NCBI GenBank assembly: GCA_944350285.1
Contig: CALVOL010000004.1
Coordinates: 1 to 44,217, forward strand
Reading direction: 5' to 3'
Length of the DNA: 44,217 nucleotides
Source: an uncultured Bacilli bacterium
GTDB taxonomy: Bacteria > Bacillota_I > Bacilli_A > RF39 > UBA660
The position numbers and the translations under genes were made by a program. The notes beneath the pieces are model-generated. The model made no database searches and was not told the DNA's origin. It saw only the letters and a program-made list of their open reading frames with translations. Below, piece after piece: positions 8,346 through 16,839 of this stretch (within the stretch, counting starts at the first letter, position 1; every line of letters starts with the position of its first letter).

Positions 8346-9248
8346 ATGGAGAAACAATTAGCGATTATTGAGATAGGAAGTAATAATACAAAAGTACATA
8401 TTTATGAAAATAAAAAATTGGTGTTTGATAGTACTACTACAATTGAATTTAAAAGAAATTATCAGTTGAATAAGCAAATTCTACAGCAAGATTTAGAAAA
8501 GTTGTATCAAGTAATTGAAGAGACACTTAAAAAAACTAAAAATATTTATATTTTTGGATGTAGTATTTTCAGGAAAATTTCACAAGAAGAATTGAATGAG
8601 ATTAATCAGTATTTATTAGAACATTATGAGTTACAAATACAGGTAGTTTCACAAAGTGATGAAGCTTTTTATACAGTATATGGATGTTATGCAGATATTG
8701 ATTATGATAAAGAGATTTGTATTTTTATTGGTGGTGGAGGTTCTATAGAGCTTTTGTTTGTTAAGAATAAAGAAGTGGTAGAACAAAAATATTATGATTT
8801 TGGTGTTGTTGATGTTACCAATCAATTTCCTTCTTTAAAAGAAGATTATAATACTTGTAGTTTTGATGAAGTATCGGATTATGTTTCTTCGTTAATTGGA
8901 GACTTACCGTATACTTGTGATGTATTAATTTTAGCTGGTGGTGATCACTTGTATTGGTATAACAATGCACGTTATGAATTAAGAGAGAATACGTTATATC
9001 ATAGTGAGAAGCAAAAATGTATGATTAGTATTACTCAAAGTGATAATTATGATCATGATGCTTTAAAAACATCTTTGAATCGTATTCGTGAAAACAGTGA
9101 TAATCCGTTATGGTTTGATGGTTCTAGAGCTATGAAAGTAATTACAAATACTATTTCTCATAAAATAGATGCGAAGTATATTGTTCCTACTAAAATTAAT
9201 ATGGAAGATGGTTTGCTGGAAAAAATTATGGAAGAACGAAACGATTAG
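8346..9248 (+). CDS. Ppx/GppA phosphatase-family protein
   Basis: ASKHA-fold protein related to exopolyphosphatase / guanosine pentaphosphatase. The phosphate-1 loop is IIEIGSNNTKVHIY (7-20). The catalytic-Glu region appears as SQSDEAFYTVYG (102-113), and the second phosphate loop is IFIGGGGSIE (126-135). At 300 aa it corresponds to the two N-terminal domains and lacks the C-terminal HD-like domain of long Ppx proteins. By family it would hydrolyse polyphosphate or pppGpp; which one cannot be told here. No polyphosphate kinase is adjacent. The start follows a GTAGG site. Confidence 0.8.
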   Translation: MEKQLAIIEIGSNNTKVHIYENKKLVFDSTTTIEFKRNYQLNKQILQQDLEKLYQVIEETLKKTKNIYIFGCSIFRKISQEELNEINQYLLEHYELQIQVVSQSDEAFYTVYGCYADIDYDKEICIFIGGGGSIELLFVKNKEVVEQKYYDFGVVDVTNQFPSLKEDYNTCSFDEVSDYVSSLIGDLPYTCDVLILAGGDHLYWYNNARYELRENTLYHSEKQKCMISITQSDNYDHDALKTSLNRIRENSDNPLWFDGSRAMKVITNTISHKIDAKYIVPTKINMEDGLLEKIMEERND

Positions 9249-9331
9249 TTGTCAATTTTGAGTCAATTGGTAAGTTTAGCATGTTTAAGAAGTTTATTTT
9301 CTGTTACTATAAATATAAGGAGTGATGGATA

Positions 9332-10360
9332 ATGAAATGTGTAATGTTGAAAGGAAAAAGAGAATTTGAAGTTGGAGATATTCCTGAACCTAAGAGTGTA
9401 GAAGGCAGTGTTGTTATTGATGTAAAAAAAGCTGGAATATGTGGTTCTGATATACATTATTGGGATATGGGAGAGCCTAAAGGTTTAGTAATGGGTCATG
9501 AATTTTGTGGAGTTGTTACTGATACAGGAAATCGTGATGATTTGAAAGTTGGAGATCGTGTTACTGGGCTTCCTATTTCACCATGTGGTCATTGTTCAGC
9601 ATGTTTGACAGGTAATCCTCAATATTGTCGAGAGACATGGACTTACGCAACGGGACTTTCTTTAACCAATCCTGGGGCATTGGCACCTAAAATGGCCATT
9701 CGTTCTGATATGGTACTTAAAGTTCCAGATAATGTTACAGATGAAGAAATGGCGATGGTGGAACCGACAGCTGTTGGACTTCACGCAATTCATTTAGCTG
9801 ATATCAAAGTTGGTCAAAAAGTTCTTGTAATAGGTGGTGGAATTATTGGTTTAGTTTCTGCTATGTTTGCAAAAAAAGAAGGGGCTAGTTTTGTTGCGGT
9901 GAGTGAAACAAATTTAAAACGTGGAGAAAAGTCTGTTAGTCTTGGAGTTGCGGATAAGTATTATGATGCAACTAGTGAAGATTTTATGAAATCTATTATG
10001 GAAGATACACAAGGAAATGGATTTGACGTTGTCATTGAATGTTGTGGTAATGATAAGGCCGTTAGTAGTGCGCTTTTGACTTGTCGTCCTGGAGGAATGA
10101 TTGTTTTAGTTGGAGTGGCTCTTGGTGCTATTAATATCCCAACTGTAGTGGGTGTTATGAGTGAGCTCACTATGAAAGGCGCTATTGCATATACCAAAGA
10201 AGAGTTTCAAACATGTATTGATTTGATTTCAAGTAAACAAATTGATGTTATGAAGTTTGTTGATGATATTGTTTCTTTAGAGGAAGTGCAACATGCATAT
10301 GAAAGACTTACTAGTGGTGATGATCCAGCTGTTAAAATTTTAGTGGATCCTAATAAATAG
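9332..10360 (+). CDS. zinc-dependent medium-chain dehydrogenase (threonine/butanediol/sorbitol dehydrogenase type)
   Basis: Medium-chain dehydrogenase/reductase of 342 aa. The catalytic zinc ligands are in CGSD (C37) and GHEFCG (H55, E56). The structural zinc is held by four Cys in CGHCSACLTGNPQYC (C85, C88, C91, C99). A Rossmann loop VLVIGGGIIGLVSA lies in the middle. It would oxidise a secondary alcohol or polyol, or reduce the ketone, with NAD(P). The exact substrate is not evident. The ATG at 9332 sits behind AAGGAGTGATGG. It appears monocistronic, and a weak A/T-rich hairpin follows it at about 10360-10388. Confidence 0.9.
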   Translation: MKCVMLKGKREFEVGDIPEPKSVEGSVVIDVKKAGICGSDIHYWDMGEPKGLVMGHEFCGVVTDTGNRDDLKVGDRVTGLPISPCGHCSACLTGNPQYCRETWTYATGLSLTNPGALAPKMAIRSDMVLKVPDNVTDEEMAMVEPTAVGLHAIHLADIKVGQKVLVIGGGIIGLVSAMFAKKEGASFVAVSETNLKRGEKSVSLGVADKYYDATSEDFMKSIMEDTQGNGFDVVIECCGNDKAVSSALLTCRPGGMIVLVGVALGAINIPTVVGVMSELTMKGAIAYTKEEFQTCIDLISSKQIDVMKFVDDIVSLEEVQHAYERLTSGDDPAVKILVDPNK

Positions 10361-10403
10361 AAAGTATAGAAATATATTTTCTGTTTTTCGTTAGAGGTTT
10401 ATC

Positions 10404-11236
10404 ATGGATAAGATTGATTATATTAATAAAGCTGAGAAGCTCGTAGAGAATAAAAATTCTAGAATTATTTTACTAAACAAATCGAACGCTATTATAGTGT
10501 GTGTGATTGTCCAGTATGTAAACATGACTACAAAGTGGGGGATGCTGTTTTTCTACAAAAAGGAACATTTCTTCATGGAACATATAAGAACATGGAAGGA
10601 TTAAGAGAAATAGTTCGTCATGGGCTCATTGCTGGAGCTTTTGTTGGCGGCAGAAACTCTAAATATCCTTTTTCTGTGGGAGTGTGGAATTTAAAACGGG
10701 ATTGTTTTTTAAAAGATTATATTGATTTTTATAGTGGTGGCACTATTGGATATATGGATGGAGAAATAGGAGTGTTTAAGACAGAGGTTATTCCTTATTC
10801 TCAGATGAATACAGTGTTAGAGCATATTTTAGTAAATAATTTGTATCGTTGGGGAATGGAACAAACTAAGGAAGCACGATTTATGCCTAGTCTTGTACAG
10901 GAGAAAGTAGAGATTGGCATTATTTTTCGGAGTGCTAATTCTCCTTTAAAGCAGTTATTAAAAGGAGATATTCTTACTAATGCTATTTCTGATGAAGATG
11001 TAAAACCTTTTATTCATAAAGGATATTATAGTAAGTTTCTTTTAGATAGACAAAAGAAAGATGATTTTTTTACAAACCGAGAAAGTGCTATTTTATTTGG
11101 AATACCTACTAATTTTATTGAAGGAATTTTAGTTGGTAGAAAGATTGAAAAAGATAGAAGCATTTTACAAGAAATAAAAGTATTATTACCGTGGGTTTAT
11201 ATTTGTAATCTAGATGGACAAGTTATAGATATGTAG
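10404..11236 (+). pseudogene. frameshifted gene, possibly ADP-ribosyltransferase-like fold
   Basis: The ATG at 10404 (behind AGAGG) opens a frame that is left near 10478-10482. The protein continues in the next frame as IERYYSVCDCPVCKHDY and runs to 11236. Adding one A to the AAA run there restores about 278 residues. The body has a CDCPVC knuckle (possible metal site) and GTYKNMEGLREIVRHGLIAG, whose 'xxNLxxIxxxGL' shape recalls ADP-ribosyltransferase-like folds. Near the C-terminus the ESAILFGIPTNFIEGILVG region is also of that type. This is a structural guess only. The loss of a single base in a homopolymer could be an assembly error. Confidence 0.55.
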
Positions 11237-11308
11237 TCTAATAATTAGTGTATTCATTGCTTTAAGATGTTTTGTATAGTACATTTGATTTGTTTTATGG
11301 AGGGTTTT

Positions 11309-11937
11309 ATGGAGGCTAATTTTTATGAAAATGCAAGTCAATTTTTAGCAAAAGATGGAATGTATATAACGGATACTTCTGTTTATATTGTTTCTAATAA
11401 TGAGAGTGATAAGAATGTATCTATAATTAAAAAAACGGAAAAAATTTATATACATATAAACCAGTGTATTTATTTTCGACAGGAAGTAATAATTATTTTT
11501 TGTATGGTTATGGTTCAATACGTTCCTCAGCAATTCAGAAATATGTTGAGCGAATTTCTAAAAACATGCTTTTTTCTGGAATGCGTGCAATTGCGTTGGT
11601 TTTAATGAATAAAGGATATATTTTAGATACTTACAAAAATTATATTGCACAACTGTTGGATGGTCACATTAAAGATTTACCAGAAGTTGTGAATTTTTTC
11701 TATATTCCTCAATGTGATACTTATCGAGTTTATAATCGTTCTCAATATAGTAATATGTCTTTGTATTTAGAAGCAGCGAAGGAAATGGGAGATACGGCTT
11801 ATGATGCTTTTACTGATAATTATTTAATAAAACATATATTATATGATATGAGCTTTAATCATAATGGATTAGCTAAAGAAGTCAAACGAAAAGCATTAGA
11901 ATACAATTTAAATTTGGGAGTACAAGGACGTAAGTAA
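11309..11937 (+). pseudogene. frameshifted gene of unknown function
   Basis: ATG 11309 behind GGAGGG begins MEANFYENASQFL. The reading frame shifts inside the run of six A at 11439-11444. With seven A it would continue as TEKNLYTYKPVYLFSTGSNN and on to the TAA at 11937, about 209 residues. No membrane segment or known motif is seen. The downstream part is mixed helical and beta, with a Lys/Arg-rich end. It lies directly before the GNAT gene and was probably cotranscribed with it. Whether it is truly broken depends on checking one base. Confidence 0.55.
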
Positions 11938-11940
11938 TTG

Positions 11941-12390
11941 ATGATAAAAATAATAAACGGTTTAAAAGTTAGTTTACAAAGTGTAAAAGAAGAAGATATT
12001 CCGTTATTAGAAAAGTGGAAACTTCAGACTGTTTTTGATTATGCTGGTAAGTTGTCTATAGAGGAACAAGAAAAAATTAGAAATTATGTGCATAATGAAG
12101 TTTTAGAATATTTACACTTTTTTGAATTAATAGAGGTTTCTAGTAGTATAGTTGGTTGTGTGCTAGTTAGACCTTATCAAGATGGGTATTTACTAGATGA
12201 GATTTATTTAGAAAAAGAATATCGAAATTTAGGAATTGGTTCTAGTATTTTGAAGAATAAAACTATGCAATTTTCTCCACTGTATTTATGGGTATATAAA
12301 GATAATAAAAAAGCTATTTCATTATATAAAAGAATTGAATTTTTTGTAAAAGAAGAAACTGCAACTCGTTATTTTATGGAATTTGTGTAA
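11941..12390 (+). CDS. GNAT-family N-acetyltransferase
   Basis: A 149-aa protein with the GNAT fold. The central beta strand LLDEIYLEKEYRNLGIGSSIL carries the acetyl-CoA pyrophosphate loop (R-N-x-G-I-G, motif A). After it, LWVYKDNKKAISLYKRIEFF is the usual motif B region. It would transfer an acetyl group to an unknown amine. A TTG at 11938 is in frame, but ATG 11941 is the more likely start. It lies 3 bp after the upstream gene, so translation may be coupled. Confidence 0.8.
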   Translation: MIKIINGLKVSLQSVKEEDIPLLEKWKLQTVFDYAGKLSIEEQEKIRNYVHNEVLEYLHFFELIEVSSSIVGCVLVRPYQDGYLLDEIYLEKEYRNLGIGSSILKNKTMQFSPLYLWVYKDNKKAISLYKRIEFFVKEETATRYFMEFV

Positions 12391-12445
12391 TAGAATATAT
12401 TATTTTTGAAAATAAAATTAGATGTCGTTATGATATTATTTGAAT

Positions 12446-12478
12446 GATAACAAGAAACTTTAACAGTTCCTTGTTATC
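12446..12478. repeat. strong inverted repeat at a convergent junction
   Basis: GATAACAAGAAACT (12446-12459) pairs with AGTTCCTTGTTATC (12465-12478) at 13 of 14 positions around a TTAAC loop. It lies between the GNAT gene (+) and the minus-strand membrane protein. Neither strand has a clear T-run after it, so it is an atypical terminator or an RNA 3'-end stabiliser. Confidence 0.65.
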
Positions 12479-12537
12479 ATGGCTATTTATTATTTACATA
12501 TTTGTTACAAAATTTTTTTGAGTTCGATACTTTTTTA

Positions 12538-13761
12538 TTATTCTTTATCGTTTGGGTTAGTATACGTTCTTTTTCTTACTAATACTGCTTCTTTTTCTTC
12601 ATAAGGTAATGGATCGTTGAAATTTTTTTCGATTGTAAATAATTGTGAAAAGTCTTTAAATGAAATATCTTTTTGCTCTTTTGATTTATTTTTGCTTTCC
12701 AGATGCATTTCTGAGTCCTTTTTTGAATCCATACTGTTAAATATTTGTTGTTCTTCCTTTAATTGAATTACAGTTAAACTAATATTTCTTATTTGTTTTT
12801 CAGTTAATGTTTTAATTTTTTCTTGTTCTTTATAAACACTATCATACTTTTCATATTTTTCTGGTAAAGCATTTTCACCTAATTGTGCATTAAAATTATC
12901 AAATATTTTCTTGTGGTCTTTATTTCTTTTTATCATATATCCACAGGCACCAATGATTCCAACAATAAATGGTGTAAAGGTAGTAGTTATGAATGAAAGT
13001 GTTGAACTATATGTTACTGCTTCATTTATCACCATAAGTGGTAATTCGGTAAAAAACATTGTAAACATACCAATTAATGTGGCTGTTACAAACGTATCTG
13101 TTATTATCTGAATTTTGGATCTTATTCGCCAAAATCTATTGTGTAAAACTTTTTGAGTTGAAAGTATATCTAATTTATTATATTGTTCTTTTACAAGAAT
13201 GGATAATTCTTCAATTCTTTTTCTAATATCTTCTTCCTTTTTTGAAGCACTTTTATCATTTATCTCATATTTACTTGATATTTCTCTTAACATTGCTTCG
13301 GTGGAATTTACTTGGTTTATAGTTTGATTTATAACTAGATTTCTATTGATAGCTTTTTCTAATTCTATTTGATAATGTAGCTGTTCTTTTAATTTTTCGG
13401 TTTGTGTTTTTGCGGTAGAAAAAACTTTCAATCTTTTTTTTGTTTGAAATTTTTTATTTATTAGATTGTTAATTAAAGTTCCAATTCCTAAAGAACCTCC
13501 AACTACTATTGCGGGATAACTTAGTGCGGGGATAATATTTGTAAAAGTGATAATTCCTAAATTTTTGATTAAAACTAATGATATAAGAAAAATTACTAAA
13601 TAGCTAATCATTGAAAAAGCTAAAGTATTTCCTGCTTTATATTCAAATGTATTTACTTTTGATATTCTTGCTTTTTCGTCATATAATATGATTTTTTTTT
13701 CGTTATTTTGTTTTTCTTGTTCTAAATCTTCTTTTATTTTGTCAAAACTCCCTAATTTCAT
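12538..13761 (-). CDS. coiled-coil membrane protein of unknown function, 407 aa
   Basis: Not recognised. It has four predicted membrane segments in two pairs, at about 46-67, 70-98, 224-246 and 254-277. The pairs are separated by a charged helical region (about 108-210) that looks like a coiled coil. The N-terminal 40 and C-terminal 125 residues are charged and probably cytoplasmic. There is no signal peptide or catalytic motif. It is transcribed alone, convergent with the GNAT gene. The pattern suggests a structural or scaffolding membrane protein, but no function can be claimed. Confidence 0.7.
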   Translation of the reverse strand: MKLGSFDKIKEDLEQEKQNNEKKIILYDEKARISKVNTFEYKAGNTLAFSMISYLVIFLISLVLIKNLGIITFTNIIPALSYPAIVVGGSLGIGTLINNLINKKFQTKKRLKVFSTAKTQTEKLKEQLHYQIELEKAINRNLVINQTINQVNSTEAMLREISSKYEINDKSASKKEEDIRKRIEELSILVKEQYNKLDILSTQKVLHNRFWRIRSKIQIITDTFVTATLIGMFTMFFTELPLMVINEAVTYSSTLSFITTTFTPFIVGIIGACGYMIKRNKDHKKIFDNFNAQLGENALPEKYEKYDSVYKEQEKIKTLTEKQIRNISLTVIQLKEEQQIFNSMDSKKDSEMHLESKNKSKEQKDISFKDFSQLFTIEKNFNDPLPYEEKEAVLVRKRTYTNPNDKE

Positions 13762-13921
13762 AAAATCTAATTCTCCTAACTATCTTAATTATTGTATTAT
13801 TAAATGCGTTAACATAATAATTTTTACATATATATTTTATTGCTTTTTTTTGTAGCTAATAATATTATAGGTCAGCGTGAAAATATAAGCAATATTTTTT
13901 GTATTTGAACTAACTTATTTC

Positions 13922-14085
13922 TTGTAAAAAATAATAATTTTTGTTATCATGTCTATGGATGAAGGAAACTTCATAAAATAAAAAAGGATATATCTGAAGT
14001 GGTGATCAGATGCATCCCTAAATGTTGGTTTGACACCTGATTCAACTAATGATGAAGTTGATTCAGGTGTCTTAATTTTTAAATT
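13922..14085 (+). ncRNA. candidate small structured RNA with own promoter and terminator
   Basis: A good promoter, TTGTAA (13922-13927), 17 bp, TATCAT (13945-13950), is followed by three successive hairpins. The first is ATGAAG-GAAA-CTTCAT (13959-13974, GNRA tetraloop). The second is an 11-bp stem, GGATATATCTG with CAGATGCATCC (13986-13996 with 14007-14017, one mismatch and one G-T pair). The third is a 16-bp stem starting GACACCTGATT (14032-14047 with 14056-14071, one mismatch), then a T-rich tail. I cannot match it to a known riboswitch. A nine-codon leader peptide reading frame from the ATG at 13950 is possible. No good protein is encoded here. Confidence 0.55.
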
Positions 14086-14147
14086 ACTATTCATAATAGG
14101 TAGATTACACAAAAAAAGTTGATTTCTATTTTTCGCATAATTACCAC

Positions 14148-14178
14148 CCCTTTCTAATTCTTTGTTGATAAGAAAGGG
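14148..14178. repeat. hairpin upstream of a promoter
   Basis: CCCTTTCT (14148-14155) and AGAAAGGG (14171-14178) form a perfect 8-bp inverted repeat just upstream of the promoter at 14186. Its role is unknown. The stretch 13762-14360 otherwise holds only this, the candidate RNA and regulatory sequence. Confidence 0.5.
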
Positions 14179-14185
14179 AAGATGG

Positions 14186-14215
14186 TTGACATTCAGATAT
14201 AACGAATATTATTAT
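14186..14215 (+). promoter_or_regulatory. promoter-like sequence in the leader of the XRE regulator gene
   Basis: TTGACA (14186-14191) and TATTAT (14210-14215) are 18 bp apart, close to the sigma-A consensus. It would give a leader of about 140 nt for the gene at 14361. Confidence 0.45.
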
Positions 14216-14289
14216 GGAAAGCATCTTTTTTTAGAACAAGTTAAGATTTTAAAATGTTGTAAATATTTCAATGTTAATTTTCTTTGCGT

Positions 14290-14337
14290 AGTTTCCAAAG
14301 ATTTTTGGTAGAAACTTTCTTTGTATTTTACTATAAT
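14290..14337 (+). promoter_or_regulatory. dyad and -10 box before the XRE regulator gene
   Basis: AGTTTC-N15-GAAACT (14290-14316) covers the expected -35 region of TATAAT at 14332-14337. It is a plausible autoregulatory operator for the HTH protein encoded just downstream; binding is inferred. Confidence 0.45.
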
Positions 14338-14360
14338 GGTGGAGATGAAAGGAGAAGTTT

Positions 14361-14924
14361 ATGAAACTCGGAGAAAAGATTTTAAAGTATAGAAAGGAAC
14401 AGCATTTATCTCAGGAAGATCTAGCTTTTAAGGTGGATGTTACAAGGCAGACCATCTCTAACTGGGAACTTAATGAAACAATGCCTAATCCAGAACAATT
14501 AAAGAAATTATCACAAGTTTTTCAAGTGAGTATTGATGAATTACTTGATAATGATGTTCATGGAATATTAGAAAGTAAAATTTCGAATACCGAAAAGTTA
14601 GCGGGAATTATTATTAAAATATTGAAAGTTTTGGGAGTCTTATTTATTTTATATATTATTTTTATAGTGATTGCTATAGTTATGTTTACATTGGTTCCAA
14701 ATGAACCTTCTGTTGATTCTATTTCTTCTACTAGTATGACATGTTCTATTAAAGATGACGTTTATCATATAACAATTGGTGAACAAGATTATTTTCAGTG
14801 TGATAATTGTAGTGCTAGTATGCAAGTTTATTTAAAAGATTTAACTGATTGGGCTAATTTGGATAGTAGTATTACTAATATTGAAAATTATTTTATAGAA
14901 AATGGTGGAAGCTGTAGTTTTTAG
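14361..14924 (+). CDS. membrane-tethered XRE-family regulator
   Basis: Residues 1-62 are a typical XRE helix-turn-helix (LSQEDLAFKVDVTRQTISNW). A linker is followed by one strong membrane segment (about 82-112) and a C-terminal region of about 75 residues that should lie outside. The outer part has several Cys (C128, C147, C150, C185) that could form disulfides or bind a ligand. Such one-component proteins can link an external cue to DNA binding. RBS GAAAGGAGAAG precedes the ATG. An AGTTTC/GAAACT dyad lies about 45-70 bp upstream. It is followed by a terminator and then by the MerR-type promoter of the redox operon. Confidence 0.8.
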   Translation: MKLGEKILKYRKEQHLSQEDLAFKVDVTRQTISNWELNETMPNPEQLKKLSQVFQVSIDELLDNDVHGILESKISNTEKLAGIIIKILKVLGVLFILYIIFIVIAIVMFTLVPNEPSVDSISSTSMTCSIKDDVYHITIGEQDYFQCDNCSASMQVYLKDLTDWANLDSSITNIENYFIENGGSCSF

Positions 14925-14950
14925 GAGTAATGAAAGTTACTTCTTTTTTT
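14923..14950 (+). terminator. intrinsic terminator after the XRE regulator
   Basis: AGGAGTAA (14923-14930) pairs with TTACTTCT (14937-14944, one G-T pair) and runs into seven further T. The stem begins at the stop codon. Confidence 0.75.
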
Positions 14951-14960
14951 TAAATTTTTA

Positions 14961-14991
14961 TTGACATGAGAGTTACTCACGGGTGTATTAT
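14961..14991 (+). promoter_or_regulatory. MerR-type promoter (site B), 19-bp spacer
   Basis: TTGACA (14961-14966) and TATTAT (14986-14991) are 19 bp apart. The spacer holds the perfect palindrome GAGT-T-ACTC. The core GTTACTC and the GGTGTAT before the -10 match site A at 4900. It drives the FMN reductase / hydrogenase operon. Confidence 0.75.
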
Positions 14992-15013
14992 GATATTAGA
15001 AAGGTGGAAAGTT

Positions 15014-15475
15014 ATGAAAAAGATTTTATTTTTAAATTGTAGTCCAAATGAAAGTGGAAATACTTATACTATTGGGGAAAAGTTGTTAGAAAGTAAAGAA
15101 CATGAAGTGTTACAAATGGTAGATTATCATGTATGTCAGTATGGACAAGTGACAGAGGAAGATGAGATTTCAAAAATTTTTTCTAAAATAGATGAAGCAG
15201 ATGTGTTGGTTTTTGGGGCTCCTGTTTATTGGTATACTGTAGGTGGTCTTTTGAAAACGTTTATTGATAGATTGTATATGTTACCTGAGGCAGAGAAGTT
15301 ACAAGGAAAAGAAATGTATTTGTTTGCACAAGGAAGTGCGCCAGATGAGGCTACAAAAGAATCGATTACTTTTTTAGCAAATCGTGTTGCTTCTTTGATG
15401 GGAATGGATTTAAAAAGTGTTGTTGTGGATAATTCTAGTGGAAGTCGTATTTTAAAAGAAATGACAATTGAATAG
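15014..15475 (+). CDS. NAD(P)H-dependent FMN reductase / flavodoxin-like oxidoreductase
   Basis: A 153-aa flavoprotein. It starts with the FMN-binding loop ILFLNCSPNESGNTYTIG and has the second flavin motif VFGAPVYWYTVGGLLKTFIDR, typical of the NADPH-dependent FMN reductase / flavodoxin_2 group. It would pass electrons from NAD(P)H to a flavin or small acceptor. Upstream in-frame codons back to 14966 exist, but they overlap the promoter. ATG 15014 behind AAGGTGG (15001-15007) is the likely start. First gene of the operon with the hydrogenase-like and GltD-like genes. Confidence 0.85.
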   Translation: MKKILFLNCSPNESGNTYTIGEKLLESKEHEVLQMVDYHVCQYGQVTEEDEISKIFSKIDEADVLVFGAPVYWYTVGGLLKTFIDRLYMLPEAEKLQGKEMYLFAQGSAPDEATKESITFLANRVASLMGMDLKSVVVDNSSGSRILKEMTIE

Positions 15476-15483
15476 GTTTGGTT

Positions 15484-16839
15484 ATGAAGGAAACAGATGT
15501 AGAGATTATTTATTCTAGTGATAATGATGCGATTGTAAAAGATCGTGATAAATGTGTTTCTTGTGGATATTGTGTGAAGACTTGTAGGGATGAAGTGACT
15601 GTGGCACGAATGTATGAAATCGATAAAAGTATTGAACCTATTTGTATTAACTGTGGGCAATGTACTATTTATTGTCCTACTGAAAGTATTCATGAGAAGT
15701 TTGATTATTTGAAAGTGAAGCATATTTTACAGGATAAAAGTAAGGTGAAAGTAGTTAGTATTGCACCGGCAGTACGAGTAGCGATTGGTGAAGAATTTTC
15801 TTTTTATCAAGGTGAAAATTTAGCTAATAAGCTTGTTACTGCATTAAAACGTCTTGGTTTTGATTATGTGTTTGATATTACTTTTGGAGCAGATTTGACG
15901 ATTATGGAGGAAGCTAGTGAGTTAGTTTGGCGGATAGAACATCAAGGAGTTTTACCAATGTTTACTTCTTGTTGTCCGGCTTGGGTAAAGTACGCAGAGA
16001 TATTTTATCCAGAGTATCTTCCGCATTTGTCAACGTGTAAAAGTCCAATTACTATGCAATCTACGATGATTAAAACTTATTTTGCAAGACAGAAAGAAAT
16101 TTCTCCGGAAGATATTTGTCATGTTGTAATTGCCCCTTGTACTGCTAAGAAAAGTGAGATAAAACGTCCAGAAGTTAATCGGGCAGGTGAAGGATTTGTT
16201 GATACTGATTTTGTCTTAACTACAAGAGAGTTAGCTAGGTTGCTAAAAGAGGAAAATATAGATTTACAAAATATGCCTGAAACTTCTTTTGACTCACCTT
16301 TAGGACTTGGGTCTTCTGCTGGTCTTATTTTTGGTAATTCTGGTGGTGTTTGTGAGGCAGCACTTCGTACGGCTTATTATTTTATGATGCATGAAAATTT
16401 AGAGAAGGATGCTTTGAAATTTCAAGAGGTTCGAGGGTTTCAAGGAGTGAAAGAAGCTAGTGTTTTGGTTGGTGATGAAGAAGTTCATGTGGCAGTTGTC
16501 AATGGTATGAAAAATATGAAATATTTCTTTGATAAGATGAAAGATGGAACGAAGAAGTACCATTTTGTAGAGGTCATGAACTGTTTAGGTGGATGTATTG
16601 CTGGGGGAGGTCAACCTAAAACAACCCTTCTTCAAATGCAAGATATGAAAAAGATTAGAATGCGTGGTATTTACGAAGAAGATGAGAGGTCTGTGTTGCG
16701 TCTTTGTCATGAAAATCCAGAGATTAAGGAAATTTATTCTAAGTTTTTGGAATTTCCTAATAGCGAGGTCGCACATCAGTATTTACATACTTCTTATGAG
16801 GATAAATCCTATTTGTTAGGAGGAGAAAAACATGAATAG
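15484..16839 (+). CDS. [FeFe]-hydrogenase-like protein with two [4Fe-4S] ferredoxin clusters
   Basis: A 451-aa protein. The N-terminal ferredoxin part has CVSCGYCVKTC (24-34) and CINCGQCTIYC (54-64). The H-cluster domain then shows L1 TSCCPAW (161-167), L2 APCTAKKSE (217-225) and L3 EVMNCLGGCIAGGGQP. All four H-cluster cysteines (C164, C219, C367, C371), the proton-relay Cys (C163) and the L2 Lys (K222) are kept. However, the Met that begins canonical L2 (MPC) is Ala, and the L3 MAC is MNC. LIFGNSGGVCEAALR is also typical. Association with a GltD-like subunit recalls group A2 'glutamate-synthase-linked' enzymes. Maturation genes hydEFG are not in the window, so H2 activity is unproven. Start ATG 15484 is preferred over TTG 15478. 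Confidence 0.88.
   Translation: MKETDVEIIYSSDNDAIVKDRDKCVSCGYCVKTCRDEVTVARMYEIDKSIEPICINCGQCTIYCPTESIHEKFDYLKVKHILQDKSKVKVVSIAPAVRVAIGEEFSFYQGENLANKLVTALKRLGFDYVFDITFGADLTIMEEASELVWRIEHQGVLPMFTSCCPAWVKYAEIFYPEYLPHLSTCKSPITMQSTMIKTYFARQKEISPEDICHVVIAPCTAKKSEIKRPEVNRAGEGFVDTDFVLTTRELARLLKEENIDLQNMPETSFDSPLGLGSSAGLIFGNSGGVCEAALRTAYYFMMHENLEKDALKFQEVRGFQGVKEASVLVGDEEVHVAVVNGMKNMKYFFDKMKDGTKKYHFVEVMNCLGGCIAGGGQPKTTLLQMQDMKKIRMRGIYEEDERSVLRLCHENPEIKEIYSKFLEFPNSEVAHQYLHTSYEDKSYLLGGEKHE

Noticed and set aside
13915-14112. A 65-codon reading frame on the minus strand through the hairpin region
   Set aside because: No ribosome binding site, composition driven by the inverted repeats, and a better explanation as structured RNA.
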